From: Powellomyces hirtus
Lineage: Eukaryota; Chytridiomycota; Chytridiomycetes; Spizellomycetales; Powellomycetaceae
DNA length: 64,000 nucleotides
Direction of reading: 5' to 3'
Assembly: GCA_025526995.1 (NCBI GenBank)
Contig: JAHLKG010000002.1
Span: 1,488,001 to 1,552,000 of the forward strand
Of the stretch, positions 45,224 to 56,731 are shown one piece after another (within the stretch, counting starts at the first letter, position 1; every line of letters begins with the position of its first letter). The notes under the pieces were generated by a model that searched no databases, had not been told where the DNA came from, and saw only the letters and a program-made list of their open reading frames with translations. The position numbers and the translations under genes were made by a program.

Positions 45224-45904
45224 ATGGTTAAGGTACGTCTATGAGATCCGCGCAAATGAGGCGTATGCTCTAACTATGTGCCGGTGTAGTTGTCAGGTTC
45301 GGGCAAGGCGAAGCAGACGGCGAGAAAGACAGGACCGCCGGCAACTGCACCTGCGACGACCACAGCGCCTGCTGTGCCGTCGTCAGTGGTGCCCTCTGCG
45401 CCACAGGGAGGCGCACCCGCTGCGGGGTTGTCCCGAGCGGAGATTCGAGCGATGTCGGCGGCGTATGCCCGACAGTTCCACCGCAAGGACCATCAAGGGG
45501 TCCTTGAATGTCACATCGAGCAGGCGAAAGACCGGGTGAAGGACCGGGCGAGGTCTGGTACACCTCTTGGTTGCGCACGGGCAACCGGGATGCTTGATGG
45601 ACTGAGGTCCATACTAGAGGACCGGCGGAGCCGGAAGCTGGCGGTTGGGAAGGGCAAGGGTACAGCCAAGGCGAAGAAGAAGACTGCGGACAAGAAGTCT
45701 GCAGCGGAGGTGAAGAGGATGTGGGACATCCTGGAGCGAGAAGCTCCATATAATGATGAGGAAGAGGAGGAGGGGGAAGCCGAGGAGTTGGAGGGACCAC
45801 TGGTCTCTCCAAGCCAACGCTCACCCTCAAGCGATGAGGATGATGGAGGAGGGGCAGGCCCATCCTCCTTGGGGATAGCTTCGGGTTCCGCAATTGCGGT
45901 GTAG
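45224..45904 (+). CDS. Antisense spliced ORF in the 3' region of Copia-B
   Basis: Opposite in direction to Copia-B gag-pol. Exon 1 (45224-45232) codes MVK, followed by a 57-nt GT-AG intron (AAG|GTACGT ... GTGTAG|T) and exon 2 (45290-45904); 207 residues. Composition is protein-like: Ala/Pro-rich head, a helical middle with LSRAEIRAMSAAYARQFHRK, a Lys-rich tract (KGTAKAKKKTADKKSAAEVK), MWDILEREAPYNDEEEEE, then an acidic Ser-rich tail. No family recognised. Starts about 115 bp inside the 3' LTR, the same placement as the antisense gene of the gypsy element. The overlapping sense-strand ORF (45893-45270) is Pro/Ser low-complexity and looks like its shadow. Confidence 0.55.
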
Positions 45905-45944
45905 ATGCCCAGGTAAGCCAGTGTTGTGAGGAATGCTCCTGACA

Positions 45945-46969
45945 TTAAGCGAGTAACACTTGGGTTCGGTGTGCTTCCATAGACGCGCCCTCATTGCGTA
46001 TTCTCTCGTCAAATATATGAGTCCCGTTCGTAATCCTCAGGACAGTGTCCTTATGTTTCACAGTGGGAAAAGGCTTCGTAAAGATGTCCGCCAGTTGATC
46101 GTCCGTATTGGTGTCGATGATTTCGATAATTTGCTTCGCGAACGAATCACGTATAGCATGGTACCGAACGTCGATGTGTTTGGTGCATTGGTTGATAGCC
46201 TTAGACTGAATCAAGGCCCCGGCGCTCTGATTATCGACATGTAGAGGGACCGGTCGAGATTTGTAATCCGGTTGAAGTCCCAAAACTTCCGCCAAGAGTT
46301 GGCGTAGCCATTTGGCTTCGTTGTGGCCGGTACTTGCAGCTATATACTCCGCTTCGGTCGTACTTTGGGCGGTGCACTTCTGCTTGCTGCTTTTCCACAG
46401 AACAGGAAACCCATTGTAAAGGGCCAAAATACCTGTAGTGGACGTCCGGTCGGTGAGTTCTCCGGCATAATCCGCATCCGTGAATACGCGTAGACCACGT
46501 GGATCATTTCGTTCGGATGTAAACTTGAGGGCATAATCGCGGGTACCCTTTAAATAGCGGAAAATGCGCTTAACGTTGTTCCAGTCGGAGTTGGTAGGTG
46601 CGGCCACGCGGCGCGCAACGTAACCGACGGCAGTGGCGATGTCCCATCGCCATGTGATGGAGGCCCAAGTGAGGACCCCCACTGCTTCCTGATACATTTT
46701 TAGATTTGTGAATGGTGTCGAATCCTCCGGTTGTTGGTTACGCACTGACACGGCGTACGGGGTGGAGACAGGATGGCAGTCGCTCATGCCAAATTGTTCG
46801 AGAGCATCGTCGATGTACTTGACATTTGAGACTTCGAAGGTACGAACAGGAGAGTCGAAGTCATATTTGTAGACGAGACCAAGGTGACTGGTTACGCGAC
46901 CTTGTTCCGTAAACTTGAACTTCGAATGTAGCTCCGTTTTGCTGTTTGCCAGAATCTCCGGATCCTTCG
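45945..46969 (-). pseudogene. Copia-B copy 1 pol, 3' part (RT end and RNase H)
   Basis: Open from the Copia-A insertion point to the stop at 45945. Contains YIDDALEQFGMSDCHPVSTP (RT connection), then RNase H: VFTDADYAGELTDRTSTTG, KCTAQSTTEAEYIAASTGHN and HIDVRYHAIRDSF. Belongs with 52572-56326; separated only by the nested element. Confidence 0.88.
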
Positions 46970-47334
46970 TATTGGAATGTTGAGCCTTGCGTACTCAACG
47001 TTAGTCCTTACATTAGATCCTAATTTGGAATCTCCGGCTAGAACGCGTGACCGTGATACCGGTAACGCTAAGAGCTGAATTGGATCACGTGTGATCATGT
47101 GATTGGAGAAAAAGTAGATTAGAACGCTCGAAGCGAGACATTACCGATAAGACTTTAAAACATAAAATACATTCACATACATTACATCTCCATGCATCTG
47201 ACAACGCTACATCGTCAACTGCATCTCAGAAGAGCTCTGTAACCCCCCTTTACGAAGTATACTGGAGGCCACATCGAATTCGGCCAATCCTCTGCAATTC
47301 CGTAAAAGTACTGGAAGTGCCGATATCTCCAATA
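46970..47334 (+). repeat. 5' LTR of Copia-A copy 1
   Basis: 365 bp, TATTGGAATG...CTCCAATA. Contains ATCACGTGTGATCATGTGAT near 47084, an imperfect palindrome around an E-box. Confidence 0.94.
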
Positions 47335-47350
47335 GGTTATGAGCCCTGAG
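47335..47350 (+). other. Primer-binding site of Copia-A (half-tRNA type)
   Basis: GGTTATGAGCCCTGAG follows the LTR directly. It is complementary to the anticodon arm of initiator tRNA-Met (contains CAT of the anticodon), as in Drosophila copia, not to the tRNA 3' end. Confidence 0.65.
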
Positions 47351-47448
47351 ACCGGTCGAATTCGAATCATTCTCCCTTCGTAAAACCTGTAAACTACAAG
47401 TCTTCCGTCAAATTCAAGTGCCAAGAAAGTACCAAGCACACCGTCAAG

Positions 47449-50400
47449 ATGCCTACTGCAGGATCTCCCATTCTAGGAGTGCAGACCCGCCAACAAGCCC
47501 GTCAAGCCACATGAGAAGCCCAACGGGGTCCTGACGCTGAAGAAGACGTTAATATCGATGCCTCGATCTATCATGATTCCCACGACGCAGATGCCGATGT
47601 GGATGAGATGAATCATGGAGAAATTCATGCAGACTCGGCGATAGTACCGTCCGAAGTACCGACTGACATTGTCATGGAAATTCTGCAGAGGTTCAAGATG
47701 GAAATCGATGAAAAGCTCGACCATCGGATGGACAGGTTGGAGAGGACTTTATTGACTAGTTCAAACCCTCTCGCTACATCAACTTCCCATCAACAACCCG
47801 AGAAGTACGAAAAGCCTCATATCGGTGGTCATTCTACGGCCGTTTCACCGATGAGAAGCCCAAAAGCGGGCCTTGAGTACCCTTTTCTACATCAACACAT
47901 TACTCACGGCGAAGTTGAAGCCCCAGTTGCCCCTCACTTTCGTCCGTCTTCCCCAACGGAGAGCACAACAACTACGAGCAGCAGAAAGAGCGATGATCGG
48001 GACGCACAACGTACATCATTCGCATACTTCAAATCTGCAATCGATGCAGTATCTACATTCGACGGGACGGGAAATCTCTCAAAACTCGCCGACTTCATCG
48101 ATCAACTTACTCTAGTCTTTCGCCTAAAACCTGTATCTGAAGAAGAACAACTCTCATTCATCTTCACGAAGCTCTCTGGTGAAGCAAAACAATGGTATCG
48201 TAATCACCAGAAAGATGCCGAACAAGGGATGGTGGAGCCCATCACGGATTGGGAATCCTTCAAGCCTCCCTTCCTCTCGCGTTACCAACCAAGCGATCAC
48301 GAAGAAACTTTGCTCACTCAACTTGAAAGACTCCGACAAGGAAGTCATTCCATCTCGCAGTACAATACCTCATTCACGAAGATTACAAGTCAAATCCCCT
48401 TGAAGGTGCCGTTCGAAATCTACAAGTGGTTTTACCTTCGCGGAATGAATGAACATCATGCAGAGCTCGTCAGAACTCAAAGTTTCAAGGATCTCCATGG
48501 CCTCATGGCAGCTGCCAAGCGTCTGGATAACGGAAGTAACAAGAGTAACCAAAATAACCGATTCGCCAAGAAGAGCGAAAACATCGCGCTCGAAGCCCAA
48601 CCTTCAAAGAAAGACGGCTCAGGTCACAAGAAGACCGACGCGAAGAAGACCACAGACTCGAAGAAGAGACAGAACTTCCCCTGTTGGTTATGCAATTCGA
48701 ATGAACATACCCCATTCAATTGTCCCCTCAAAGCCAAGGCAGTCGAAGCCTTAAAACCCGCTGCTAATGCCAACATTGCAGAAGCACATAACGCCACTAC
48801 ATTGGCTTACCTGGATTCGGGCTGCTCACAGCACATGACGAATGACATTTCCATTCTCGAATCCTACGAAGAGCACTCAGCGCGCGTCAGATTTGGAAAC
48901 AATGCCTTTCTCGATGCCGAAGCGAAAGGGAACGCTATCTTGAAGCTTCCAGATGGAGATGTACCACTCACCGATGTTCTCTACGTTCCGAAACTCGCCA
49001 AAACTCTCATCTCGGTCTCCGCACTTGCAAAAGATGGAAAGAGAGTCACCTTTGAAGATGAGAGCGCTATCATTCAAGACTGCAATGGCACTACGAATGA
49101 CATCACCATACCTCTCGTTCAAGGAATGTATCACATCTCGCCAACTCCGATGGCTTTCGTTACTCAAACTCGCTCAAGGACAAATGCGTCCAATGTACCG
49201 ACACACGCGTCGAAAAATACACCTACCGAATTGACAAAATGGACAAACGCGTCCAATGTACCGACACACGCGTCCGATACATCGATTCAAGCGCTCGACC
49301 TGTCGACAGACGCTACCGGCATCACGGTCACGCGTTCTACCCCGCTCCAAACCACGTCGGAGGGGCCGGCCGCCCCAAATGGGGGGCCAGCCGGCCCCAT
49401 ACTCTCCAGTGAGGGGGCTGCTTCGGCGGCTTCTTCTGGGGCTTGTTCTGGTCCCTTTTCTCCTGTCAACGAAGGAACCCTCTGGCATCACCGATTGGGC
49501 CATCCAGGCACTCACATCATGAAGCAACTCAAGCTCCCAATGACCAACGAAGTCTGCAAGGGTTGCGAGTTTGGTAAGCACAAGCGCTCACCATTCAACG
49601 GTACGATGACACGGTCCAAGACGCCACTCGATCGCCTACATTTCGACCTAAACGGTCCGCACATACCCGCGGTTGGCGATGAGAAATATGCCCTCGTTGT
49701 GATCAATGACTATTCCCGCTTCACATGGATCTTCTTCTTGAAGACGAAGAGCGAATCTACTGCAAAATTGATTGAATTCATCAATTTCATCGAAAAACAG
49801 ACCAACGAAAGGGTCAGACGACTTCATTCCGATCGAGGGGGGGAGTTTGTCAATCACGATCTGAAAGAATTCATTTCGAAAAAGGGCATTCTGCACGAAC
49901 TCACCGCTGCAGATTCCCCACAGTCCAACAGTGTAGCTGAAAGGTTCAACCTCACTCTGTTCGACACCATTCGTTCATTGGAACACTCATACGGCATCCC
50001 GAAACAACTCTGGACCGAGTTAGCGGCTACATCAGTCTACTTACGGAATCGCCTACCCCACAAGTCCAATAACAACATTTCGCCGTACGAACGGCTCAAC
50101 GGCGAAGAGCCCTCACTCTCTTACCTTCGTGTGATTTGGGCCGATGCCTTCGTGCATCTCGTCAAGAGAAAACAAGTCTCAAAGTTGGCACCGCGCGCCA
50201 CACGTCTCAAACTCATCGGTTACGAATTTGACGGCGCTTACCGCTGTTGGGATGACAACCGTCAAGAAATAGTCATTTCTCGCGATGTAACGTTCGACGA
50301 AACCTCAGCACTCGAACTAGCGAAAGACAACATCCCGCCCGAAGAACTCTACGAAGTCGAAGAGATTCTCGACTCACGTGATGGCCCGGAAGGCCCCGAA

Positions 50401-52167
50401 TTCCTCTGCAAATGGCTAGGATTCGAAGACGAAGATAATACATGGGAACCGCTCGAAAATGTCAATCATTTGACAATCTTCGCTGACTACATCAACGAGA
50501 AGACGGCGAGCGCTCTTTCGGCTGCAAGTACCGAAGAACCCCAAACTTACAAACAAGCGCTCTCATCAGACGACGCGCCGAAGTGGACCGAAGCCATAAA
50601 TGCCGAATTGAAGTCCCTTCATACCAATGAAACATGGGAAGTCATTAACCCCAAATCCTTACCGCACAATCAACGGCCCATCCGCACTAAATGGGTATTC
50701 AAGATTAAGCGAGACCTGAATGGTCAACCCCAACGATACAAGGCCCGGCTTGTAGTGAAAGGCTTCGAACAACGCTACGGCATCGACTACAACGAAACCT
50801 ACGCTCCGGTTGCCAAGATTGCTACCCAACGCGTCCTTCTCGCTCTCGCCGCCAGTCTAGGCTTGAAATGCCATCAAATGGATGTAGTAACCGCATTCCT
50901 GAATGGGATTGTTACCGAGACCATCCTAATCTATGCCCCTGAAGGCTCTGGCTTTCCGCCCGGGACCATCCTTCGACTCCGAAAGGCCCTTTACGGTCTG
51001 AAACAAGCCCCGCACGAATGGTACTCCCTACTTCACAAAGAACTGACTTCTTTGGGATTCAAGCGCCTGGCAAATGACAATGCCGTTTACATCAGAACTC
51101 TACCTGAAAGTGACTCATCGCAGTACATCTCCGTCTACGTCGACGATCTCCTCATCTTCGCAAAGACCGAATCGGAAATCTCGTCAATCAAGACATCCCT
51201 GCACAACGAGTTCAACATGACAGACCTAGGCAAAGTCGACCACTACCTGGGAATGAGAGTTCGACGCGACTACTCAAGGCACGTCATCTACCTCGATCAA
51301 GAGTCATATGTAAATGACATCCTCGAGCGCTTTGGTATGCAAGATTGCAAGCCCGTCAACACTCCGATGGACCAGACCAAGCTCGAACCCTACGAAGTCG
51401 AAAATACAAAGACTTCACCTAACCCGCAAGAAGGAGAATATCGCGAAATCGTTGGTTCTCTCATGTACCTGATGATATGCACGCGTCCTGACATCGCTGT
51501 CGCAGTCAGTATGCTTTCTCGCTTCGCAAGCAACCCTTCGCCTCAACATCTGCAAGCTGCAAAGCGCGTTCTTCGCTACCTACGGGGAACATCAGATTAC
51601 AGCCTCTGCATTGGCGGAAATAACGTCACCCTTCACGGCTACAGCGATGCCGATTGGGGAAACAACATCATTGATCGACGGTCAATCACTGGCTACCTTT
51701 TCTACATTGGAAATGCGGGCCCCGTTACTTGGGCTTCGAAGCGCCAACCCACCGTTGCTCTCTCATCTACCGAAGCTGAATATATGGCACTTTCCTTTGC
51801 CACTCAAGAAACAATCTGGCTTCGCTCACTTCTGCAAGAACTCCAAATCCCCGAATATCTCGATGAAAATGCTCGACCCACAACGATCTACGAAGATAAT
51901 CAGTCATGCATCTCGCTGGCAATGAATCCCGTGCATCACGCCCGTACCAAGCACATCGACATTCGACATCACTTCATTCGTGATCACGTCGACAAGGAGA
52001 TTCATCTGGAGTACCTGCCTACCGCTGAGATGGTCGCCGACTCACTTACGAAGCCCTTACCGGCCCCGGCATTCAAGCACCATCGCGAAAACATGTGCAT
52101 CAAGCACTACGATAACACCATCACGCCAATGACGAAAGCGTCCATGACGGAGCTCCCGAATGAGTAA
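47449..52167 (+). CDS. Copia-A Gag-Pol polyprotein, one in-frame stop near the start
   Basis: The likely start is ATG 47449; a TGA at 47512-47514 (codon 22) interrupts it and the rest is open (1522 codons from 47599). Gag: AYFKSAIDAVSTFDGTGNLS, GEAKQWYRNH, knuckle CWLCNSNEHTPFNC. Protease: YLDSGCSQHMTND. Integrase: HHRLGHPGTHIM, CKGCEFGKHKR, HFDLNGPH, LHSDRGGEF, DSPQSNSVAERFN. Chromodomain: YEVEEILDSRDGPEGPEFLC then KWLGFEDEDNTWEPLENV. RT: TKWVFKIKRDLNGQPQRYKA, MDVVTAFLNG, YVDDLLIFAK. RNase H: DADWGNNIIDRRSITGY, STEAEYMALSFATQE, HIDIRHHFIRDHV. Order INT-RT-RH is diagnostic of Ty1/copia. The chromodomain between INT and RT is unusual for this superfamily. If CGA was the original codon 22, the stop is a single CpG transition. 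Confidence 0.93.
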
Positions 52168-52206
52168 AATCCCATCACCGCGGATCAATTGCTCGGACAG
52201 GGGGTG

Positions 52207-52571
52207 TATTGGAATGTTGAGCCTTGCGTACTCAACGTTAGTCCTTACATTAGATCCTAATTTGGAATCTCCGGCTAGAACGCGTGACCGTGATACCGGT
52301 AACGCTAAGAGCTGAATTGGATCACGTGTGATCACGTGATTGGAGAAAAAGTAGATTAGAACGCTCGAAGCGAGACATTACCGATAAGACTTTAAGACAT
52401 AAAATACATTCACATACATTACATCTCCGTGCATCTGACAACGCTACATCGTCAACTGCATCTCAGAAGAGCTCTGTAACCCCCCTTTACGAAGTATACT
52501 GGAGGCCACATCGAATTCGGCCAATCCTCTGCAATTCCGTAAAAGTACTGGAAGTGCCGATATCTCCAATA
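52207..52571 (+). repeat. 3' LTR of Copia-A copy 1
   Basis: 365 bp, nearly identical to the 5' LTR. Three transitions seen: near 47096 versus 52333, and two in the region just before the shared CATACATTACATCTCC stretch and after it. Confidence 0.94.
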
Positions 52572-54521
52572 CTTCGCTGCAATAAGCAGGTCATTGACGA
52601 AGACGAGAATAAGGACCAAGTTGTCGTTCGACGGAGGTGTACGGTCGTCTGTCGCGTACTTGAAAAAGATACACGGGCATACAGAAACCGCTTTGTAGCC
52701 GAGCTTTAACAGTACAGTCCTCAAGGTCTCATACCAAAGAAGAGGTGATTGCTTCAGGCCGTAGAGAGCTTTCAGTAGCTTCAGGACCCAATCGCCTTTG
52801 AGGTGATCCGGATCTTCGAATCCCTCAAACTGCTCGATATAGATATCCTTATCAATATCACTGTTAAGGAAGGCGGTAACAGCGTCCATACTGTGGATGT
52901 CCAGCCCGTGCTGAACACAATACGCCAAGAAGAGGCGTAGCGCTGTGAATGGTAGCGTAGGTGAGTATGTATCACCAAAGTCGCGACCAGGTTGTTGAGA
53001 GAAGCCTTGAGCCACTGCTCTGGCTTTGAACTTGTTAAAAGTGCCATCGGGATTGACCTTCGTTCGAAAGACTCATGTTGTTCCGATCACGCGCTTGTTG
53101 CGTGGACGCTTGGTGAGCTCCCATGTACCGTTGTCGACCAGGGATTGGTACTCAATGCGTGCAGCCTTAAGAAATTCCTCCTTCTGAGGGGTTTTCATCG
53201 CTTGCTTCCATGTCATGGCGTCTTTGTTGATCGTCGCTTGAGTCCGCGTGCGGGCGGCGTATGCAGCAATTGGGTCAGTTCGTCGTGTGCCGACATCGTA
53301 CGCGGCGACTCGATTCTCCCAGTCATCCAATGCGGTAGTATCGAGTAGTGAAAGTTGGGACTCCCACGTAGGTTCTTGATATCCCTCCCACTTAACCAAG
53401 TACTCTTTTGTGTGCACCTTACTGCGGCGCTCGTCGATAATTGCCTCCACGGCGTATTCGACGTCATCCTCCTGACTCTCCTCGTCTAGAAGGTCAAGAT
53501 GTGCTGGATCCTGCTGATATTTGGGTTCGAGTCCCAAGTCTTCTTTGAAGATCACGTCTTGTGACACTTCGACCTTGTCAGTAACAGGATCCCATACCAG
53601 ATACCCCTTGGTACCTGAGGGTTGAGCATAGCCTACCAAGTAAGCCTTCTTTGCTTGATTCCCCATTTTATCGCGTCCTTTTCTTGTTAGAACGGAATAC
53701 GCCACGCAACTGATACGCCGGAGATGGGCGACATCAGGACGCCGGCCAAAGAGGATTTCATGCGGCGTCTTCTTGTTGATGCGGTTGTACGTAAGGGAAT
53801 AGATGTATCCAGCCGCTACCGGTAGAGCAGGCCAGAATCTTTGGGGTAGTTTCGTATCCGCAAAGGTGGCGCGGACCCTGTCCAGCGCCGTGCGATGCCA
53901 TTGTTCGGCAATCCCGTTTTGCTGACTCGAATAGGCCGCGGACTTTTGGTGAGTGATACCATTCTTCAATAGGTACTCTAGAACCTCGCCAAAGTATTCG
54001 GTGTCTCGATCCGTACATAGGATCTTGATTTGTTGGTCAGTCTGTTTCTCAATCCAAGCCTTGTAGATGAGAAACTTGTCGAGTATGACTGCTGAGTCCT
54101 TTGAAGGAATAGGGAAAACAGTCACGTATCTGGATGTGTGTTCAATGAACTCCAGCAAATAGCGTGATCCTTCGTAACCAGGGATACGAAAGGGTCCCTG
54201 TAGGTCTGAATGAATCAGCTCACAGATCTCCCTGGCTTCAACATTTCCAAGGGAGAATGGAAGACGAGCGGCTTTTCCTAGCCCGCAGGCTTCACAATCT
54301 TTGAAGTCACTTAGATCCCCCACTACGGACCAACCGTCCGTAACTGATGCCATCTTCTCAAGGACGTGTTTGCCAACGTGTCCAAGATGAGCATGAGCGA
54401 GTGTAGGAGAGACTTCGACAGTGCATGCTTCTGAATCTGAGCACAGACTTTCAGACAGCAGCGTACCTTGCAGGTAATACGCGTTGTTGCGGCGTACGCC
54501 TTTGGCGATATCTTTGCCGTC
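52572..54521 (-). pseudogene. Copia-B copy 1 integrase, chromodomain and RT start
   Basis: Integrase part: CEACGLGKAARLPFSL, HSDLQGPFRIPGYEGSRYLL, ILCTDRDTEYFG (copy 2 has RTDRGTEYFG) and SSQQNGIAEQWHR. Chromodomain: VEYAVEAIIDERRSKVHTKE then YLVKWEGYQEPTWES. A TGA near 53070 replaces the Trp of TTWVFRTKVNPDG. RT: MDAVTAFLNSDIDKDIYIEQ, LKALYGLKQSPLLWYETLR, and FVNDLLIAA where the catalytic Asp pair reads Asn-Asp. The Copia-A insertion follows directly. Non-functional. Confidence 0.88.
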
Positions 54522-56326
54522 TCATGTGAAAATGACGTCTCCATTCGACTTGAAGAGCATGTCAACGCCTTGATCGTTGCATTTCGCTACCGATACGAGA
54601 TCTCGTCGTAATCCTGGCACATGCAGGACTCCGCCCAACTCGAGCGGATTCGGATAGTCGTTAACTTCTACTCGTACCGTACCTCGAACTGTAGAGGGTA
54701 GTGATGTTTTGTCAGCAAGCATAACAGCTCTGACACCACTGTACACGGTTGAGTGATCCAAGGTCGCTTTGTGAGGTGTCATGTGGTCCGTAGCTCCAGA
54801 GTCGATGAGGGCTTCATACGGTTTTTCTTGGCGGACCCAGACGTGTAATGCTTCCACAGCATTTGTGCTAACAGCACCATCAGACGACTGCTTTGTCTTG
54901 TTCTTCTCCATCTCGGATTTGAACTTCTTTAACACTTCGCACTCCTGTGCCCGGTGTTTAGGGTCTCCACAGGTCCAACAACCCGACTTATGTTGTTGGC
55001 CTTTGTTTGATGGAGTGGATTCCTTGTCCTTCTTGCCGTTCATTGACTTCTCCCCGTGGGTCTTGCCACCCTTTTGTTTCTTAGAGGCGTCAGTGTGTGC
55101 GGCACCTGGTCGCGTATCCGTTGTGGTCCCGCTAGGTTTCTTAGCCATGTTGGCGGCGATCCTGGATGCAGCGGCCTGTAAACTGCTCAAATCAGTTATG
55201 TTTTCTTCATTAGCCTGAACCAAGGCCGCAAGGTCTGGTGTTAGCGCGTTAATGAAGTAATCCTGAAGGACGTAATCCGGTGTCTTCGGCAGAGAAAATG
55301 CCAGCATGTTGAACTGAGTGATGTACTCATCCATGCGGCCTTTGGGACGCAATTCCCGTAATTTCTGCAGCGAATCCCTAGTGTGGTTTCGTAGCGCAAA
55401 ACGCGCCAAAAGGGCGGACCTAAGACCGGTGTTGGTTCTGCCTGAATCAACGTCTTCAAAGTCATGCCACGTTGTAATTTTGTTCCTTTTACTTGGGGAG
55501 AGCGACTGCCACCAAGTGTATGCCCATCCTGTGAGTTTTGTAGCCACAAAATCTACGAGAAACTCGGACGGAACCATTTCGTACTTCACAACTGTCTCAA
55601 TCTTGTCGATGAACATTCGAAGTTTGACCATATTGGCTTCTCCATTGTAAGATCCAATATCTTTCAGCGTTCCATCCACGAAAGCCTTCGCACCTCGACT
55701 GTCGACAATTTTGGTCGTCACGCTGTGTATGCTCGATGTCAGTGATGTAGGGCGGTGTTCGATTGGAGAATGTTGGTATTCCTGTTGAGCTCCAATCTCC
55801 TGATTGTACTCTGTCCACGGTGCAGCGAACCCGTCGTTGCGAGTGGGTGATGGTGTGCGTACGCGCCGTTGCGCCGTACGTACCTGAGGGTTGATCGGGA
55901 CACTCACATCCTGATCCATGCGCCATTTCATTTGGAGCATTTCCGTTAGTTGGGCTAGAGAATTCTCAAGCCGATCTATCCTATTCACGTCCGCCTCACG
56001 CGGGCGGACATGCACGGTGTTTGCTGATTCCCCACTTGGGAATGCCGCTGGAGTACTGTGGTTGATCGTTCTGTGATCATCCGTACTGCTTGATAGGGGA
56101 CGGGTATCGACCTTGCCATCGCGTCGGTCGATGTTTCGGGTACGCCCTTCTGATGCGTCGTCGCCCTCGTTGGCGTCAACACTCAAAGGCGTTGGCTCTG
56201 CCAGTGTATCGTCACCGGCAGATTTCCCTCCATTGCTTGGTGATGTCCATTCACCAGGCACTCGTGCGCTTTTCTTTGCGGCACGTTCTACGGCTCGTTG
56301 TAGCGTATTGGACCCTGGGGTCTGAC
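54522..56326 (-). pseudogene. Copia-B copy 1 Gag and protease
   Basis: Open from the truncation at 56326 to a stop at 54522, where copy 2 reads Arg (CGA to TGA). Capsid: TKLTGWAYTWWQSLSPSKRN and LRPKGRMDEYITQFNMLAFS. Nucleocapsid knuckle: CWTCGDPKHRAQEC. Protease: ALIDSGATDHMTPH. The true start codon lies upstream and has been lost with the 5' LTR. Confidence 0.88.
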
Positions 56327-56692
56327 TATTGGAGATATCGGCACTTCCAGTACTTTATCGGAATTGCAGAGGATTGGCCGAATTCGATGTGGCCTCCAGT
56401 ATACTTCGTAAAGGGGAGTTACAGAGCTCTTCTGTGATGCAGTTGACGATGTAGCGTTGTCAGATGCACGGAGATGTAATGTATGTGAATGTAATTCTTG
56501 TCTTAAAGTCCTATCGGTAATGTTTCGCTTTGAGCGTTCTAATCTACCTTTTCTCCAATCACGTGATCACACGTGATCCAATTCAGCTCTTAGCGTTACC
56601 GGTATGGCGGTCACGCGCTCTAGTCGGAGAATCCAAGTAAGGATCTAATGTAAGGACCAAACGTTGAGTACGCAAGTCTCAACATTCCAATA
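56327..56692 (-). repeat. 3' LTR of Copia-A copy 2
   Basis: 366 bp, TATTGGAGAT...TTCCAATA on the plus strand (reverse orientation). Followed by the family's 3' internal sequence ending in the purine tract. Confidence 0.93.
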
Positions 56693-56731
56693 CACCCCCT
56701 GTCCGAGCAATCGATCCGCGATGATGGGATT

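Larger units (their letters stand above)
46970..52571 (+). mobile_element. Copia-A copy 1, nearly complete Ty1/copia element
   Basis: 5602 bp with 365-bp LTRs (TATTGG...CCAATA) at 46970-47334 and 52207-52571. I counted about three differences between them. A 5-bp target-site duplication CTTCG flanks the element (46965-46969 and 52572-52576), showing insertion into the RT region of Copia-B. One polyprotein ORF fills the interior; the purine tract ACAGGGGGTG precedes the 3' LTR. Confidence 0.95.
44867..56326 (-). mobile_element. Copia-B copy 1, split by a nested Copia-A element
   Basis: Minus-strand Ty1/copia element. From its 5' side: gag-protease (56326-54522), integrase and chromodomain (54520-53073), RT start (53070-52572), then the nested Copia-A (46970-52571), RT end and RNase H (46969-45945), a 3' region with an antisense ORF, a purine tract and the 3' LTR (45107-44867). 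Its 5' LTR and PBS are missing; a Copia-A LTR begins at 56327. Comparison with copy 2 shows many C-to-T and G-to-A changes, three of them giving a stop or losing a catalytic residue. Confidence 0.9.

Noticed and set aside
45270..45893. 207-codon minus-strand ORF in the Copia-B 3' region
   Set aside because: Pro/Ser low-complexity text. The plus-strand frame has better composition and a good splice to an ATG exon, so this is taken as its shadow.
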